Source: CAZQKE01 sp964593865
GTDB taxonomy: Bacteria > Chloroflexota > Anaerolineae > JAAYZQ01
DNA: 42,172 nt
Assembly: GCA_964593865.1 (NCBI GenBank)
Contig: CAZQKE010000047.1
Location: forward strand, 1-42,172
Direction: 5' to 3'
How positions within the stretch are numbered: the stretch's first letter is position 1; every line of letters starts with the position of its first letter. The notes below the pieces were generated by a model, which ran no database searches, had not been told where the DNA came from, and saw only the letters and a program-made list of their open reading frames with translations. This document shows positions 34,062-40,735 of the stretch, in pieces. Both the position numbers and the translations under genes were made by a program.

Positions 34062-34090
34062 ATTATAGCCTAAAAGTGATGATCGCGCAA
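34062..34090 (-). promoter_or_regulatory. Candidate promoter of the ion-channel gene
   Basis: On the minus strand TTGCGC (34090-34085), 17 bp, TATAAT (34067-34062). The -10 is perfect and the -35 is weak. Start near 34055, leader ~25 nt. Confidence 0.55.
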
Positions 34091-34211
34091 ATGGGAGATC
34101 GGCGGTCCGGTGGGTGGGAGCGGGTGAGCCGGATGAGCATACTGCAGAATCATAGACGACAGCACCGCCGCAAACACGGAATCCCGAGATCCGCGGCACA
34201 TCTTACCGGGG

Positions 34212-35216
34212 TCAGCCGAACAGACGGGCCAGCTCATCACGTGCAAAAGCAGGGAAGGGCACCAGCCCCTGAGCCGTGCGCAGGGAAACCCGAGGCGGCC
34301 CCTCCACCACCCGGCCGATGATCCGGGCGGCAATGCCCGCCCCGTCCAACGCCGCCACCATCCGCCGGGCATCATCGGGCGCGGCGGTCGCCAACAACGC
34401 GCCGGAAGCCAACAAGCCCAACGGGTCCAGACCCAATGCCCGGCAGACCGCCTCCGTTTCCGGCAAGATGGGAATCGCCTCGGCATCCACCACGATCCCC
34501 TGTCCCGATGCCTCTGCCAGTTCCCACAAGCCGGTGGCAAGCCCCCCCTCCGTCGGATCGTGCATGGCATGGGGCCGAGCCACACTACAGATCACCGCTG
34601 CATCGCGCACGACGCTGATACCCGGTTCGTGGAGGAACCGCCGACTGCGGGCCAGCGTCTCTCCATCCACCTGCTCCGCCAACCGCTCCTCCATCTCGCG
34701 GGCCAGTACCGCCGTCCCCTCTATGGCGATCCCTTTGGTCAACAGCACCGCGTCCCCCGCCCGCGCGCCGGCGGTGCGGACCAGGTTCTCCCGCTCTACC
34801 TCGCCCACCAGCAGCCCCACGGCGATGGGCCGATCCAAGCCGTGGGTGATCTCGGTGTGACCGCCACAGGGCACAATGCCCAAAGCCGCACACGTCTCGG
34901 CGATCTGGGCAAAGATGCCTTCTACCAGGGCAGGCGTCGTCCCTCTTTCCGGCAGGAGCAGCGTTACCAACAGCCAACGCGGGGTGGCCCCCATGGTCGC
35001 AATGTCATTGGCGTTGATATGGACCACGTACCGGCCGATCTCCTCCGTGGCAAAGGTGATAGGGTCCGATTTGAGGACCAGGTAGCGATCCCCCATATCC
35101 AGGACGGCTGCGTCCTCGCCCACGCGGGGACCGACGACCAGACGCTCATGTCGGCCACCGAAACGCTCCAGCAACGAGCGCAACAGGTCTACCGGCAGTT
35201 TCCCTACCTCCAACAT
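34212..35216 (-). CDS. AIR synthase-related protein (PurM/HypE/ThiL superfamily)
   Basis: A 334-aa ATP-binding enzyme of the PurM-like fold. The N-terminal half shows 'VGPRVGEDAAVLDMGDRYLV', 'VVHINANDIATMGATPRWLL' and 'PCGGHTEITHGLDRPI', the phosphate- and metal-binding strands shared by HypE, ThiL and PurM; the second half has 'AMHDPTEGGLATGLWELAEA'. HypE would end in a Pro-Arg-Ile-Cys carrier Cys; this protein ends 'ELARLFG', so it is not a working HypE, and no hyp genes are near. The substrate is unknown. ATG 35216 has GGGGGAG upstream. The gene is preceded by a structured leader with an intrinsic terminator, so its expression is probably controlled after initiation. Confidence 0.88.
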   Translation of the reverse strand: MLEVGKLPVDLLRSLLERFGGRHERLVVGPRVGEDAAVLDMGDRYLVLKSDPITFATEEIGRYVVHINANDIATMGATPRWLLVTLLLPERGTTPALVEGIFAQIAETCAALGIVPCGGHTEITHGLDRPIAVGLLVGEVERENLVRTAGARAGDAVLLTKGIAIEGTAVLAREMEERLAEQVDGETLARSRRFLHEPGISVVRDAAVICSVARPHAMHDPTEGGLATGLWELAEASGQGIVVDAEAIPILPETEAVCRALGLDPLGLLASGALLATAAPDDARRMVAALDGAGIAARIIGRVVEGPPRVSLRTAQGLVPFPAFARDELARLFG

Positions 35217-35230
35217 GTCTCCCCCAGAAG

Positions 35231-35260
35231 AAAAGGACCTCCCCGGTTGGGGAGGCCCTT
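35231..35260 (-). terminator. Intrinsic terminator inside the leader (attenuator)
   Basis: On the minus strand GGGCCTCCCC, loop AACC, GGGGAGGTCC, then TTTTC. The stem has one A-C mismatch. It lies 15 bp before the start codon of the AIR-synthase-like gene, with no gene upstream in that direction other than the leader ORF, so it acts on this gene's own transcript. Confidence 0.75.
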
Positions 35261-35268
35261 TCGTGGTT

Positions 35269-35346
35269 GCGCCGTAGCTTACCAAACAAACCGAGGTGAT
35301 GCTACGGCGCCAGGTTTACGACTACAATCCATTCGCATCACCTCCT
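35269..35346 (-). ncRNA. Candidate cis-regulatory leader RNA with interlocked stems
   Basis: Minus-strand order: GAGGTGATGC (35344-35335), GCGCCGTAGC (35310-35301), GCATCACCTC (35302-35293), GCTACGGCGC (35278-35269). Segment 1 pairs perfectly with 3 and segment 2 with 4, ten bp each, which is H-type pseudoknot topology; 2 and 3 share two bases, so the stems either compete or stack with one shortened. Segment 1 contains the ribosome site and segment 3 copies the anti-Shine-Dalgarno sequence. Not a riboswitch class I recognise. Confidence 0.65.
35279..35332 (-). CDS. Candidate leader peptide (17 aa)
   Basis: ATG 35332 lies 8 nt after a perfect AGGAGG (35346-35341) and reads M-D-C-S-R-K-P-G-A-V-A-S-P-R-F-V-W-stop. 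An ATG six nt upstream (35338) is in the same frame. The stop codon abuts segment 4 of the leader RNA (35278), so a terminating ribosome would cover that arm and prevent the second stem. That is the geometry of translation-coupled attenuation. No run of one amino acid is present to suggest the signal. Confidence 0.5.
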   Translation of the reverse strand: MDCSRKPGAVASPRFVW

Positions 35347-35352
35347 CATCCT

Positions 35353-35380
35353 ATAATAGCAAGAACGGGCCAGGCTCCAA
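35353..35380 (-). promoter_or_regulatory. Candidate promoter of the AIR-synthase-like gene
   Basis: On the minus strand TTGGAG (35380-35375), 16 bp, TATTAT (35358-35353). The transcript would begin at about 35346, right at the first leader segment. Confidence 0.55.
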
Positions 35381-35419
35381 CCGCCCCTCCCCCGCGCATT
35401 ATTCCACATGAAGCAGATT

Positions 35420-35448
35420 TTGTCAAACCGGCCGCTCTGTGATAAACT
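35420..35448 (+). promoter_or_regulatory. Promoter cut off from its gene by the insertion sequence
   Basis: TTGTCA (35420-35425), 17 bp, TAAACT (35443-35448). It runs straight into the left end of the insertion sequence. Joining the left flank (through CTAG at 35450) to the right flank (from 37727) puts this -10 about 22 nt before AAGGGG...ATG of the REC-GAF gene, a normal promoter-to-gene distance. Confidence 0.65.
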
Positions 35449-35518
35449 AGCGTAAGTTTCGTGCAACGAACCTGAAGATCGTTGCCAAAGTCTGAAATTT
35501 GAACTTTACCAACTGCAT

Positions 35519-35579
35519 AGCCCTCCCGCTTGTGGTACACTGTAGGTCCACACCCAATGCTCACGAAGCAAGGAGGGCT
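35519..35579 (+). promoter_or_regulatory. Ribosome-site-sequestering inverted repeat in the insertion sequence
   Basis: AGCCCTCC (35519-35526) is complementary to GGAGGGCT (35572-35579), which contains the transposase ribosome site. A TACACT (35536-35541) between the arms is a possible internal -10. RNA started there lacks the left arm and is translatable; RNA entering from outside has both arms and is silenced, as known for IS10 and IS200. Confidence 0.6.
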
Positions 35580-35583
35580 TACT

Positions 35584-37716
35584 ATGAGTATACCACAAGC
35601 ACTGCCCAGCGTCCAGGGGCTTTCTGGTTTGTCAGCCTGGAGAGGCAACAGCTTCCTGCCATTTGCTCCTCCGCTTTCACAGCCACTGGCACCCGGTTCA
35701 CCAGTGGCGTGGTCCCCTGGGGTCCCACCGGATGTGTGGGGGCCTGTATGGGACACTTCCCGTCCGGTCATAGCCGGGAGTCGCGGGGTTGCCTCCGTCG
35801 TCCAGGTGAACGGGATATGGTTGTTCCAAGAAACGGTGCAGACCTTGGGGCAGGCTCCCTGGTCGCAATTGCCGTTGGACATCGCTCGCGTCGGTGTCAG
35901 ACAGGGACTGGGCCGGATGCGGGAACTACCGCAAGGCATGTTGACGCAGCACGCCTTGATGGTCGCCTGGGGCGAGTTCGCTCACGAGATCGGCTTGATT
36001 CCAAAGCTCCAGCAAGTACCGATGCCGCAGAAGAGTGTTGTCCACACGCCCCAGGCCAAGGTGCTCACCTTTCTGATGGGCATCTTGACCGGCATCACCC
36101 ACCTAAAGGACCTCAACGAGGGACCCCACCCCTTGGCCCACGACTGGCCCGCCATCCGGGCCTGGGGTTTAGCCTCTCTGGCTCATTACAGCGGTGTCAG
36201 TCGAACCCTGGCAAGCTGTGACGAAGCAACCGTGGAGGCCATCACCCAGGTGTTGCACGAGGTGTCTCAGCCTTTCATCGAGCAGGAAGTTCGGCTGCTC
36301 CTGGAGCGAAACCTGCCCTTGATCCTCGATTTGGACCTGGCACCCCGTCGCGTCAGCAACACCAGTACCACCTTTCCCGATGCTCAGTTTGGTTGGCAAG
36401 ATGACCGGGTGGGCCTGGGGTACGACGCGGCGTTGGTGGCTTTGACCTCCCCCACCTACGGCCGTTTGTTCCTGAGCGGCTTTCATTATCCGCGTAACCC
36501 GGTCTCGCTGCCTCGGCTGCAAAAGATGGTCTACGCCGCAGAGGATCGCTTGGGACGACAACCCCGGCGCCGGACGGAATTGGTCAAACAACGCCTGAAA
36601 GCGTTGGAAAAACCTTTGGTTCAGCGCCAACGGTGGCTGCTCGCCCAAGTGAACAAGCAGAGGCAGTTCATGGACCAGTTGGACATCTTGCCTGCCGAGG
36701 TGGCGCGGTTGGAAGCGGAAGTCGCTGCCCTGGAAGCCAGCTATCAAGCTCAAAACCGGGAGGAAAAACCCCACAGCCAGTTGGCCAAGGCCCGACATCG
36801 GCTGGCCGCTGCCCGGAAGAGACTGGCCCAAGCTCCGCAGCGGCTGAAACAGGCAGAACAGGCCGCCGCCACTCACCGCCGACGCCTGGCCCAGTTGGAG
36901 GTTGAGCGCGCTGAACTGAAAGCCCATCTGGCCCGCCTGGAAGCCGACAATGAGGACAATGCCCAGCCGGTCTCCATCATCGTGCGCGTCGATGCCGGCT
37001 TTGGCACGGGACCCAACATCGCCTGGTTGATCGAGATGGGCTACCTCGTCTACACCAAGGCCTACAACGCTCAGGTGGCCGCCAAACTTCGAGCCAAGGT
37101 CGAACCCGATGCTCAGTGGACACAAGTGGGCAGCAACGCCGAGATGATCGCCTGGGACGAGCAGTACATCAACCACTGTCCTTACCCCTTGACCATGGCC
37201 CTGGAACGCTTCCACATGCCTGGCGGCCTGAAGCACAGTACCTTGATCGCCTACCGGAATGACGGACAACACCTCATCTTGCCGGCCTGGTTTGACTTTT
37301 ACAACGCCCGCCAAACGATTGAGGCCGGCATCAAGGAGGTCAACGTCGTCTTCAAGATGCACCCCCTCAAGATGCGCTCCCGAGGCGGTATCGCTTTGCA
37401 GGAACAGTTCTCCTTGTTCGCAGCCAACTTTGTACGCTGGGCGATGGCCTGGCTGTGCGAACAAGTCGTTCGCAGTAGCAGCCACTTCGACGAGGCATTG
37501 ACGCGCGTGAAGGCTATGGTCCGGGTAGCAGCCAACACCAGTGCCTGGGTGGTAGGGCAAGATGCAGATTTATTGGTAATGTTCGACGAGACCGGGGCCT
37601 ATCCGGGCGTGGAACTCCGCCTGGCAGGAACGTGGCGCACTCGCCCGCCAATGCTGCCCCGCAAAAAAGTTCAAAAACTCGAGTTCAGAAACGGATTCGC
37701 TTCTGGTTGCACATGA
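35584..37716 (+). CDS. DDE transposase with coiled-coil insertion
   Basis: A 710-aa transposase. The catalytic core is read as Asp249 (or 251) in 'LILDLDLAPRRV', Asp470 in 'IIVRVDAGFGTGPNIAWLIE' and Glu580 in 'NARQTIEAGIKEVN', followed by 'LQEQFSLFAANFVRWAMAWL'. This follows the IS1380/IS4 order (R-x-D-x-G-F, then Y/N-x-R-x-x-E). Between the first and second Asp, residues ~330-460 form a long coiled coil rich in Ala, Arg, Glu and Gln, which makes the protein longer than usual (~450 aa). ATG 35584 follows AAGGAGGG. The reading frame is intact and the stop lies within the right terminal repeat, so the element may still be active. Confidence 0.92.
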   Translation: MSIPQALPSVQGLSGLSAWRGNSFLPFAPPLSQPLAPGSPVAWSPGVPPDVWGPVWDTSRPVIAGSRGVASVVQVNGIWLFQETVQTLGQAPWSQLPLDIARVGVRQGLGRMRELPQGMLTQHALMVAWGEFAHEIGLIPKLQQVPMPQKSVVHTPQAKVLTFLMGILTGITHLKDLNEGPHPLAHDWPAIRAWGLASLAHYSGVSRTLASCDEATVEAITQVLHEVSQPFIEQEVRLLLERNLPLILDLDLAPRRVSNTSTTFPDAQFGWQDDRVGLGYDAALVALTSPTYGRLFLSGFHYPRNPVSLPRLQKMVYAAEDRLGRQPRRRTELVKQRLKALEKPLVQRQRWLLAQVNKQRQFMDQLDILPAEVARLEAEVAALEASYQAQNREEKPHSQLAKARHRLAAARKRLAQAPQRLKQAEQAAATHRRRLAQLEVERAELKAHLARLEADNEDNAQPVSIIVRVDAGFGTGPNIAWLIEMGYLVYTKAYNAQVAAKLRAKVEPDAQWTQVGSNAEMIAWDEQYINHCPYPLTMALERFHMPGGLKHSTLIAYRNDGQHLILPAWFDFYNARQTIEAGIKEVNVVFKMHPLKMRSRGGIALQEQFSLFAANFVRWAMAWLCEQVVRSSSHFDEALTRVKAMVRVAANTSAWVVGQDADLLVMFDETGAYPGVELRLAGTWRTRPPMLPRKKVQKLEFRNGFASGCT

Positions 37717-37747
37717 CTTACGCTAGCAAGGACGCAAGGGGCCGAGC

Positions 37748-39055
37748 ATGGACGAAACCATCCTAATCGTAGACGACAACAAAGAGATCGTCACCGTACT
37801 GCGGGATATGCTCAAATCCCACGGCTACCGCGTCCTCCACGCCTTCAACGGGCGTCAGGGCCTGCGGATGGCCCTGGAAAAACGGCCCGACCTGATCCTT
37901 TTGGATTGGAACTTGCCCGAACTTTCCGGCTTTCAGGTCCTCCATGCCCTCCGCGAGCGGGGTAACAAGGCCCCCGTGGTGCTGATGACCATCTACGGCT
38001 CCGAAAGCGTAGCCGTCCAAGCGTTCCGTTTGGGCATCCGCGACTATATCCCCAAGCCGTTGCGCCTGGAAGAGGTGCTGGGGGCCATTGAACGGGCATT
38101 GGGTGAAGAGCGGTTGCGCCAAGAAAAGGAACACATGGCCGCCCAGCTGGCCGCCGCCAACAAGCAACTAGAACAGCAACTGATGGAATTGACCACCCTG
38201 CAGGCCATCGGTCAATCGGTCGCCTCCATCTTGGAGCTGGAAAAGGTCCTTTCCCGCGTTGTTGAAGCGGCCTGCTACTTTAGCGACGCCCGTGAAAGCG
38301 TCCTCTTTTTGATAGATGAGGAAACAGATTCGCTGACACTCCGCGCCCACCACGGCATAGATCGCAGCCGCGCCCCCAACACGCGCTTGCAATACAGCAC
38401 CAGCCCCTTGCGCAAGGCCATAGAAACGGGCGAACCCCTTTTTTTGAGCAGCCGCGCAGATTTTTCCATCAAACTCCGCACCGACTACCTGGTGCGCTCC
38501 CTCCTTTTTGTGCCCCTCTACATCCAAGACCGCCCCCTAGGGCTGCTGGGGGTGACGGACAAAATCGGGGGCAAATCCTTCACCGCCGATGACGCCCGCC
38601 TGCTGACCTCCCTGGGCAGCTACGTCGCCATCGCCATCGAGAACGCCCGACTTTACGAATCGGAAAAGGAGCTGGCCCGCGCCGAAACGGTCAAAGAGAT
38701 GATCGTCACCCTTTCCCACTATATCATGAACCCCCTGACGGCCATCAACCTCAGCGCGTATGAACTTTTGGTCCGCCACGAGCAGGGTTCCATCATAGAC
38801 CGGGAAGGCACGATCAAGCGCAGCCTGCAGATGATTGAAATGAACGTCAAAGAGATCGTGCAGATCATTGACATCCTGCGCGACCTGACCGCCCCCCGCA
38901 GCACAACCTACGTGGGCGATATTAAAATGATTGACATTGAGGAAGAGGTCAAACGGCGGGTACAAAAAGTCCGGGCCGAGTACCCGGACTTGCTCACCAC
39001 CTTTCCCCCCAAGCCGGAGCAGAGCGAAAAAAGTCAACCGGCTCAGGCAACATGA
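37748..39055 (+). CDS. Response regulator with REC, GAF and HisKA domains, no ATPase domain
   Basis: A 435-aa cytoplasmic signalling protein. REC (1-~120) with 'LIVDDN', phospho-acceptor Asp53 in 'LILLDWNLPELSG' and Lys in 'DYIPKPLRL'. A coiled coil (about 125-155) leads to a GAF domain (about 160-305; 'LQAIGQSVASILELEKVLSR' to 'LLTSLGSYVAIAIENARLYE'). A dimerisation helix pair then has His324 in 'IVTLSHYIMNPLTAINLSAY'. The residue after the His is Tyr, not Glu/Asp, and no HATPase domain follows; the last ~60 residues look disordered. It cannot phosphorylate itself, so it probably acts as a scaffold or phosphotransfer partner. The insertion sequence ends 21 bp before its ATG (ribosome site AAGGGG). 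Confidence 0.9.
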   Translation: MDETILIVDDNKEIVTVLRDMLKSHGYRVLHAFNGRQGLRMALEKRPDLILLDWNLPELSGFQVLHALRERGNKAPVVLMTIYGSESVAVQAFRLGIRDYIPKPLRLEEVLGAIERALGEERLRQEKEHMAAQLAAANKQLEQQLMELTTLQAIGQSVASILELEKVLSRVVEAACYFSDARESVLFLIDEETDSLTLRAHHGIDRSRAPNTRLQYSTSPLRKAIETGEPLFLSSRADFSIKLRTDYLVRSLLFVPLYIQDRPLGLLGVTDKIGGKSFTADDARLLTSLGSYVAIAIENARLYESEKELARAETVKEMIVTLSHYIMNPLTAINLSAYELLVRHEQGSIIDREGTIKRSLQMIEMNVKEIVQIIDILRDLTAPRSTTYVGDIKMIDIEEEVKRRVQKVRAEYPDLLTTFPPKPEQSEKSQPAQAT

Positions 39056-40068
39056 TGGACACCCTGCTGGCGCATCTGCACGCCCTGGAACTACCGACGC
39101 CCTTTCCCGTCGGGCCGGTGACGGTCTACCTGGCCGATGCCCCCGGCGAACCGTTGACGTTGCTGGACACCGGCCCACGCACACCGGAGACCCAATCGGC
39201 CCTGGAAGAAGGCTTGGCCGCCCTGGGCTATGTCCCTGCCGACCTGGAACGCATCATCATCAGCCATGCCCACGCCGACCATTTCGGCTTGGCCGCCGAT
39301 CTGGTCGCCCTCTCCGGGGCGCAGGTCTGGACCCATGCCCGGAATGCCCCGGCCCTGGCCGATTATGTCGCCGACCGTGCCCGGCGGCACGCCTTCTACG
39401 CCGACATCCTGCGCCGGGCCGCCGTGCCGCTCCAGGTCGTAGATGCCCTGCGCCGCGCCACCCAGGGCGTCAACCGTTTCGCCCGGCCGGTGGCCGTGGA
39501 CGCAACCCTGGCCGACGGCGACACCCTCCAACTGGCGGGCCGCCGTTGGCAGGTCCTCCACACCCCCGGTCACACCGGCGGACTCATCTGCCTCTATGAA
39601 CCGCAGAGCCGGATTCTCCTTTCCAGCGATCACCTCCTGGCCGACATCTCCTCCAACGCGGTCCTAGAACCGCCGCCCCCCGGTCGGAAAGAGCGTCCCC
39701 GCAGCCTGGCCCTCTACCTGGCCTCCTTGCGCCGCGTGGCCGCACTGGGTGCGGCACGGGCGTTGCCCGGCCACGGTCCCGTCATCTCCGACGTGACCGC
39801 GCTGGCAACGCAACGCCTTGCTTTCCACAAAGGGCGGGCGGAGCAGGTACTGACCATCCTGCGCGGGGGAGCGCAGACGGTGTGGGACGTGGTCCAGGCC
39901 CTCTTCCCCGACAGGGAACCGTTGGATACCTTCCTGGCCGTTTCGGAGGTCATCGGCCACCTGGACCTGTTGGAAATGGAGGGCCGGGTCCGGCGGGAAA
40001 CGGCAGGCGAAGCAATCTACTACCGAGCTATCCCAGCAGATCAAACAGGCCCCACAGATCGCCGATGA
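39052..40068 (+). CDS. MBL-fold metallo-hydrolase
   Basis: A 338-aa hydrolase of the metallo-beta-lactamase superfamily. The metal motif H-x-H-x-D-H is 'IISHAHADHFG' (about 64-74). Further ligands are His in 'LHTPGHTGGLICLY', Asp in 'LLSSDHLLADIS' and His in 'ALPGHGPVI'. A C-terminal winged-helix-like tail ('TVWDVVQALFP...VIGHLDLLEMEGRVRRE') matches the LACTB2-like/ribonuclease-Z-related group, so an RNase or thioesterase-like role is possible. ATG 39052 overlaps the stop of the REC-GAF gene (ATGA). The last 41 bp overlap the convergent HAD gene. Confidence 0.92.
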   Translation: MMDTLLAHLHALELPTPFPVGPVTVYLADAPGEPLTLLDTGPRTPETQSALEEGLAALGYVPADLERIIISHAHADHFGLAADLVALSGAQVWTHARNAPALADYVADRARRHAFYADILRRAAVPLQVVDALRRATQGVNRFARPVAVDATLADGDTLQLAGRRWQVLHTPGHTGGLICLYEPQSRILLSSDHLLADISSNAVLEPPPPGRKERPRSLALYLASLRRVAALGAARALPGHGPVISDVTALATQRLAFHKGRAEQVLTILRGGAQTVWDVVQALFPDREPLDTFLAVSEVIGHLDLLEMEGRVRRETAGEAIYYRAIPADQTGPTDRR

Positions 40069-40735
40069 CGGGGCAGTCGACCTCCGTCGCCTTGCCGTCC
40101 CGGTCCAGGAGGACGGCGTCCATCCCCGCCCGCCGCGCCCCTATCACATCGTTGCGGTAGCTATCGCCCACGTAAAGGGCCTGCTCCGGGGCCAGGCCCA
40201 TCTGGGCCAGTGCCTGGTCAAAGATGCAACGGTGGGGCTTGCCACACCCGGCATAGGCCGAAGCCCAGATGACCTCAAAGAAGTCGGTCAGCCCCACCTG
40301 GGCCACCCGTTCCCGCAGGTTCCAACTCCAGTTGGAGACGATGCCCAGGCGATAGCCCCGCTCCCGCAAGGCCGTCAGCACGTCCACCACTTCGGGGTAG
40401 AGGCGGATCACACCAGGACGGCGGAACCAAGCATCCAGGGCCTGGGCATAGCGTTGCCGCGTCTCCTCATCGGCCTCAACCCCCAGCCGGGTCAGGATCG
40501 CCCGTTGAATTTCGGCTTCCAACCAATCGTCGTACTCTTGGGTGGGGGGAAAATCGGCGGTGGCCTCTTCGTTGAAAAATTCCTGCCACACCGCGTGCAG
40601 GGCCGCCCGCATCGCATCCACCGACCGTTCCACGCCGATGGAGCGCAAGGCGGCCTGCATGACGACCGCCATCTCCGGCTCAAAGTGGACCAAGGTATAG
40701 CCCATGTCAAAGAGGACGGCCTCGTAACGGCTCAT
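40028..40735 (-). CDS. HAD-family hydrolase
   Basis: A 235-aa HAD phosphatase-like enzyme with a helical cap (subfamily I). Motif I is 'VLFDMGYTL' with nucleophile Asp10; the second acidic residue of D-x-D is replaced by Gly12, a common variant that may lower or change phosphatase activity. Motif II 'LGIVSNWSWN', Lys in 'CGKPHRCIFDQAL', motif III 'LYVGDSYRNDVIGA'. The substrate is unknown. ATG 40735 overlaps the pyruvate kinase stop (ATGA), so the two are one transcript; by context it may dephosphorylate a glycolytic side product, which is inference only. Confidence 0.92.
   Translation of the reverse strand: MSRYEAVLFDMGYTLVHFEPEMAVVMQAALRSIGVERSVDAMRAALHAVWQEFFNEEATADFPPTQEYDDWLEAEIQRAILTRLGVEADEETRQRYAQALDAWFRRPGVIRLYPEVVDVLTALRERGYRLGIVSNWSWNLRERVAQVGLTDFFEVIWASAYAGCGKPHRCIFDQALAQMGLAPEQALYVGDSYRNDVIGARRAGMDAVLLDRDGKATEVDCPVIGDLWGLFDLLG

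Larger units (their letters stand above)
35447..37726 (+). mobile_element. Complete insertion sequence, IS1380/IS4-like
   Basis: About 2.28 kb. Left end CTAGCGTAAGTTTCGTGCAAC and right end (inverted) CTAGCGTAAGTCATGTGCAAC share 18 of 21 bases, giving terminal inverted repeats. CTAG at both outer ends could be part of the repeats or a 4-bp target duplication; being a palindrome it cannot be assigned. It encodes one intact transposase. It sits between the divergent AIR-synthase-like and REC-GAF genes. Confidence 0.9.

Noticed and set aside
34212..35216. hypE (hydrogenase maturation)
   Set aside because: The C-terminal Pro-Arg-Ile-Cys tail needed for HypE is missing and no hyp or hydrogenase genes are in the window.
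35298..35442. Plus-strand small frame beginning ATGCTACGGCGC with GAGGTG before it
   Set aside because: The Shine-Dalgarno would touch the start codon, and the sequence is the complement of the leader RNA stems, which explains the GAGGTGATG on both strands.
40028..40068. Frameshift or misassembly where the MBL and HAD genes overlap
   Set aside because: Both proteins keep normal C-termini; a 41-bp tail-to-tail overlap is compatible with two intact convergent genes.
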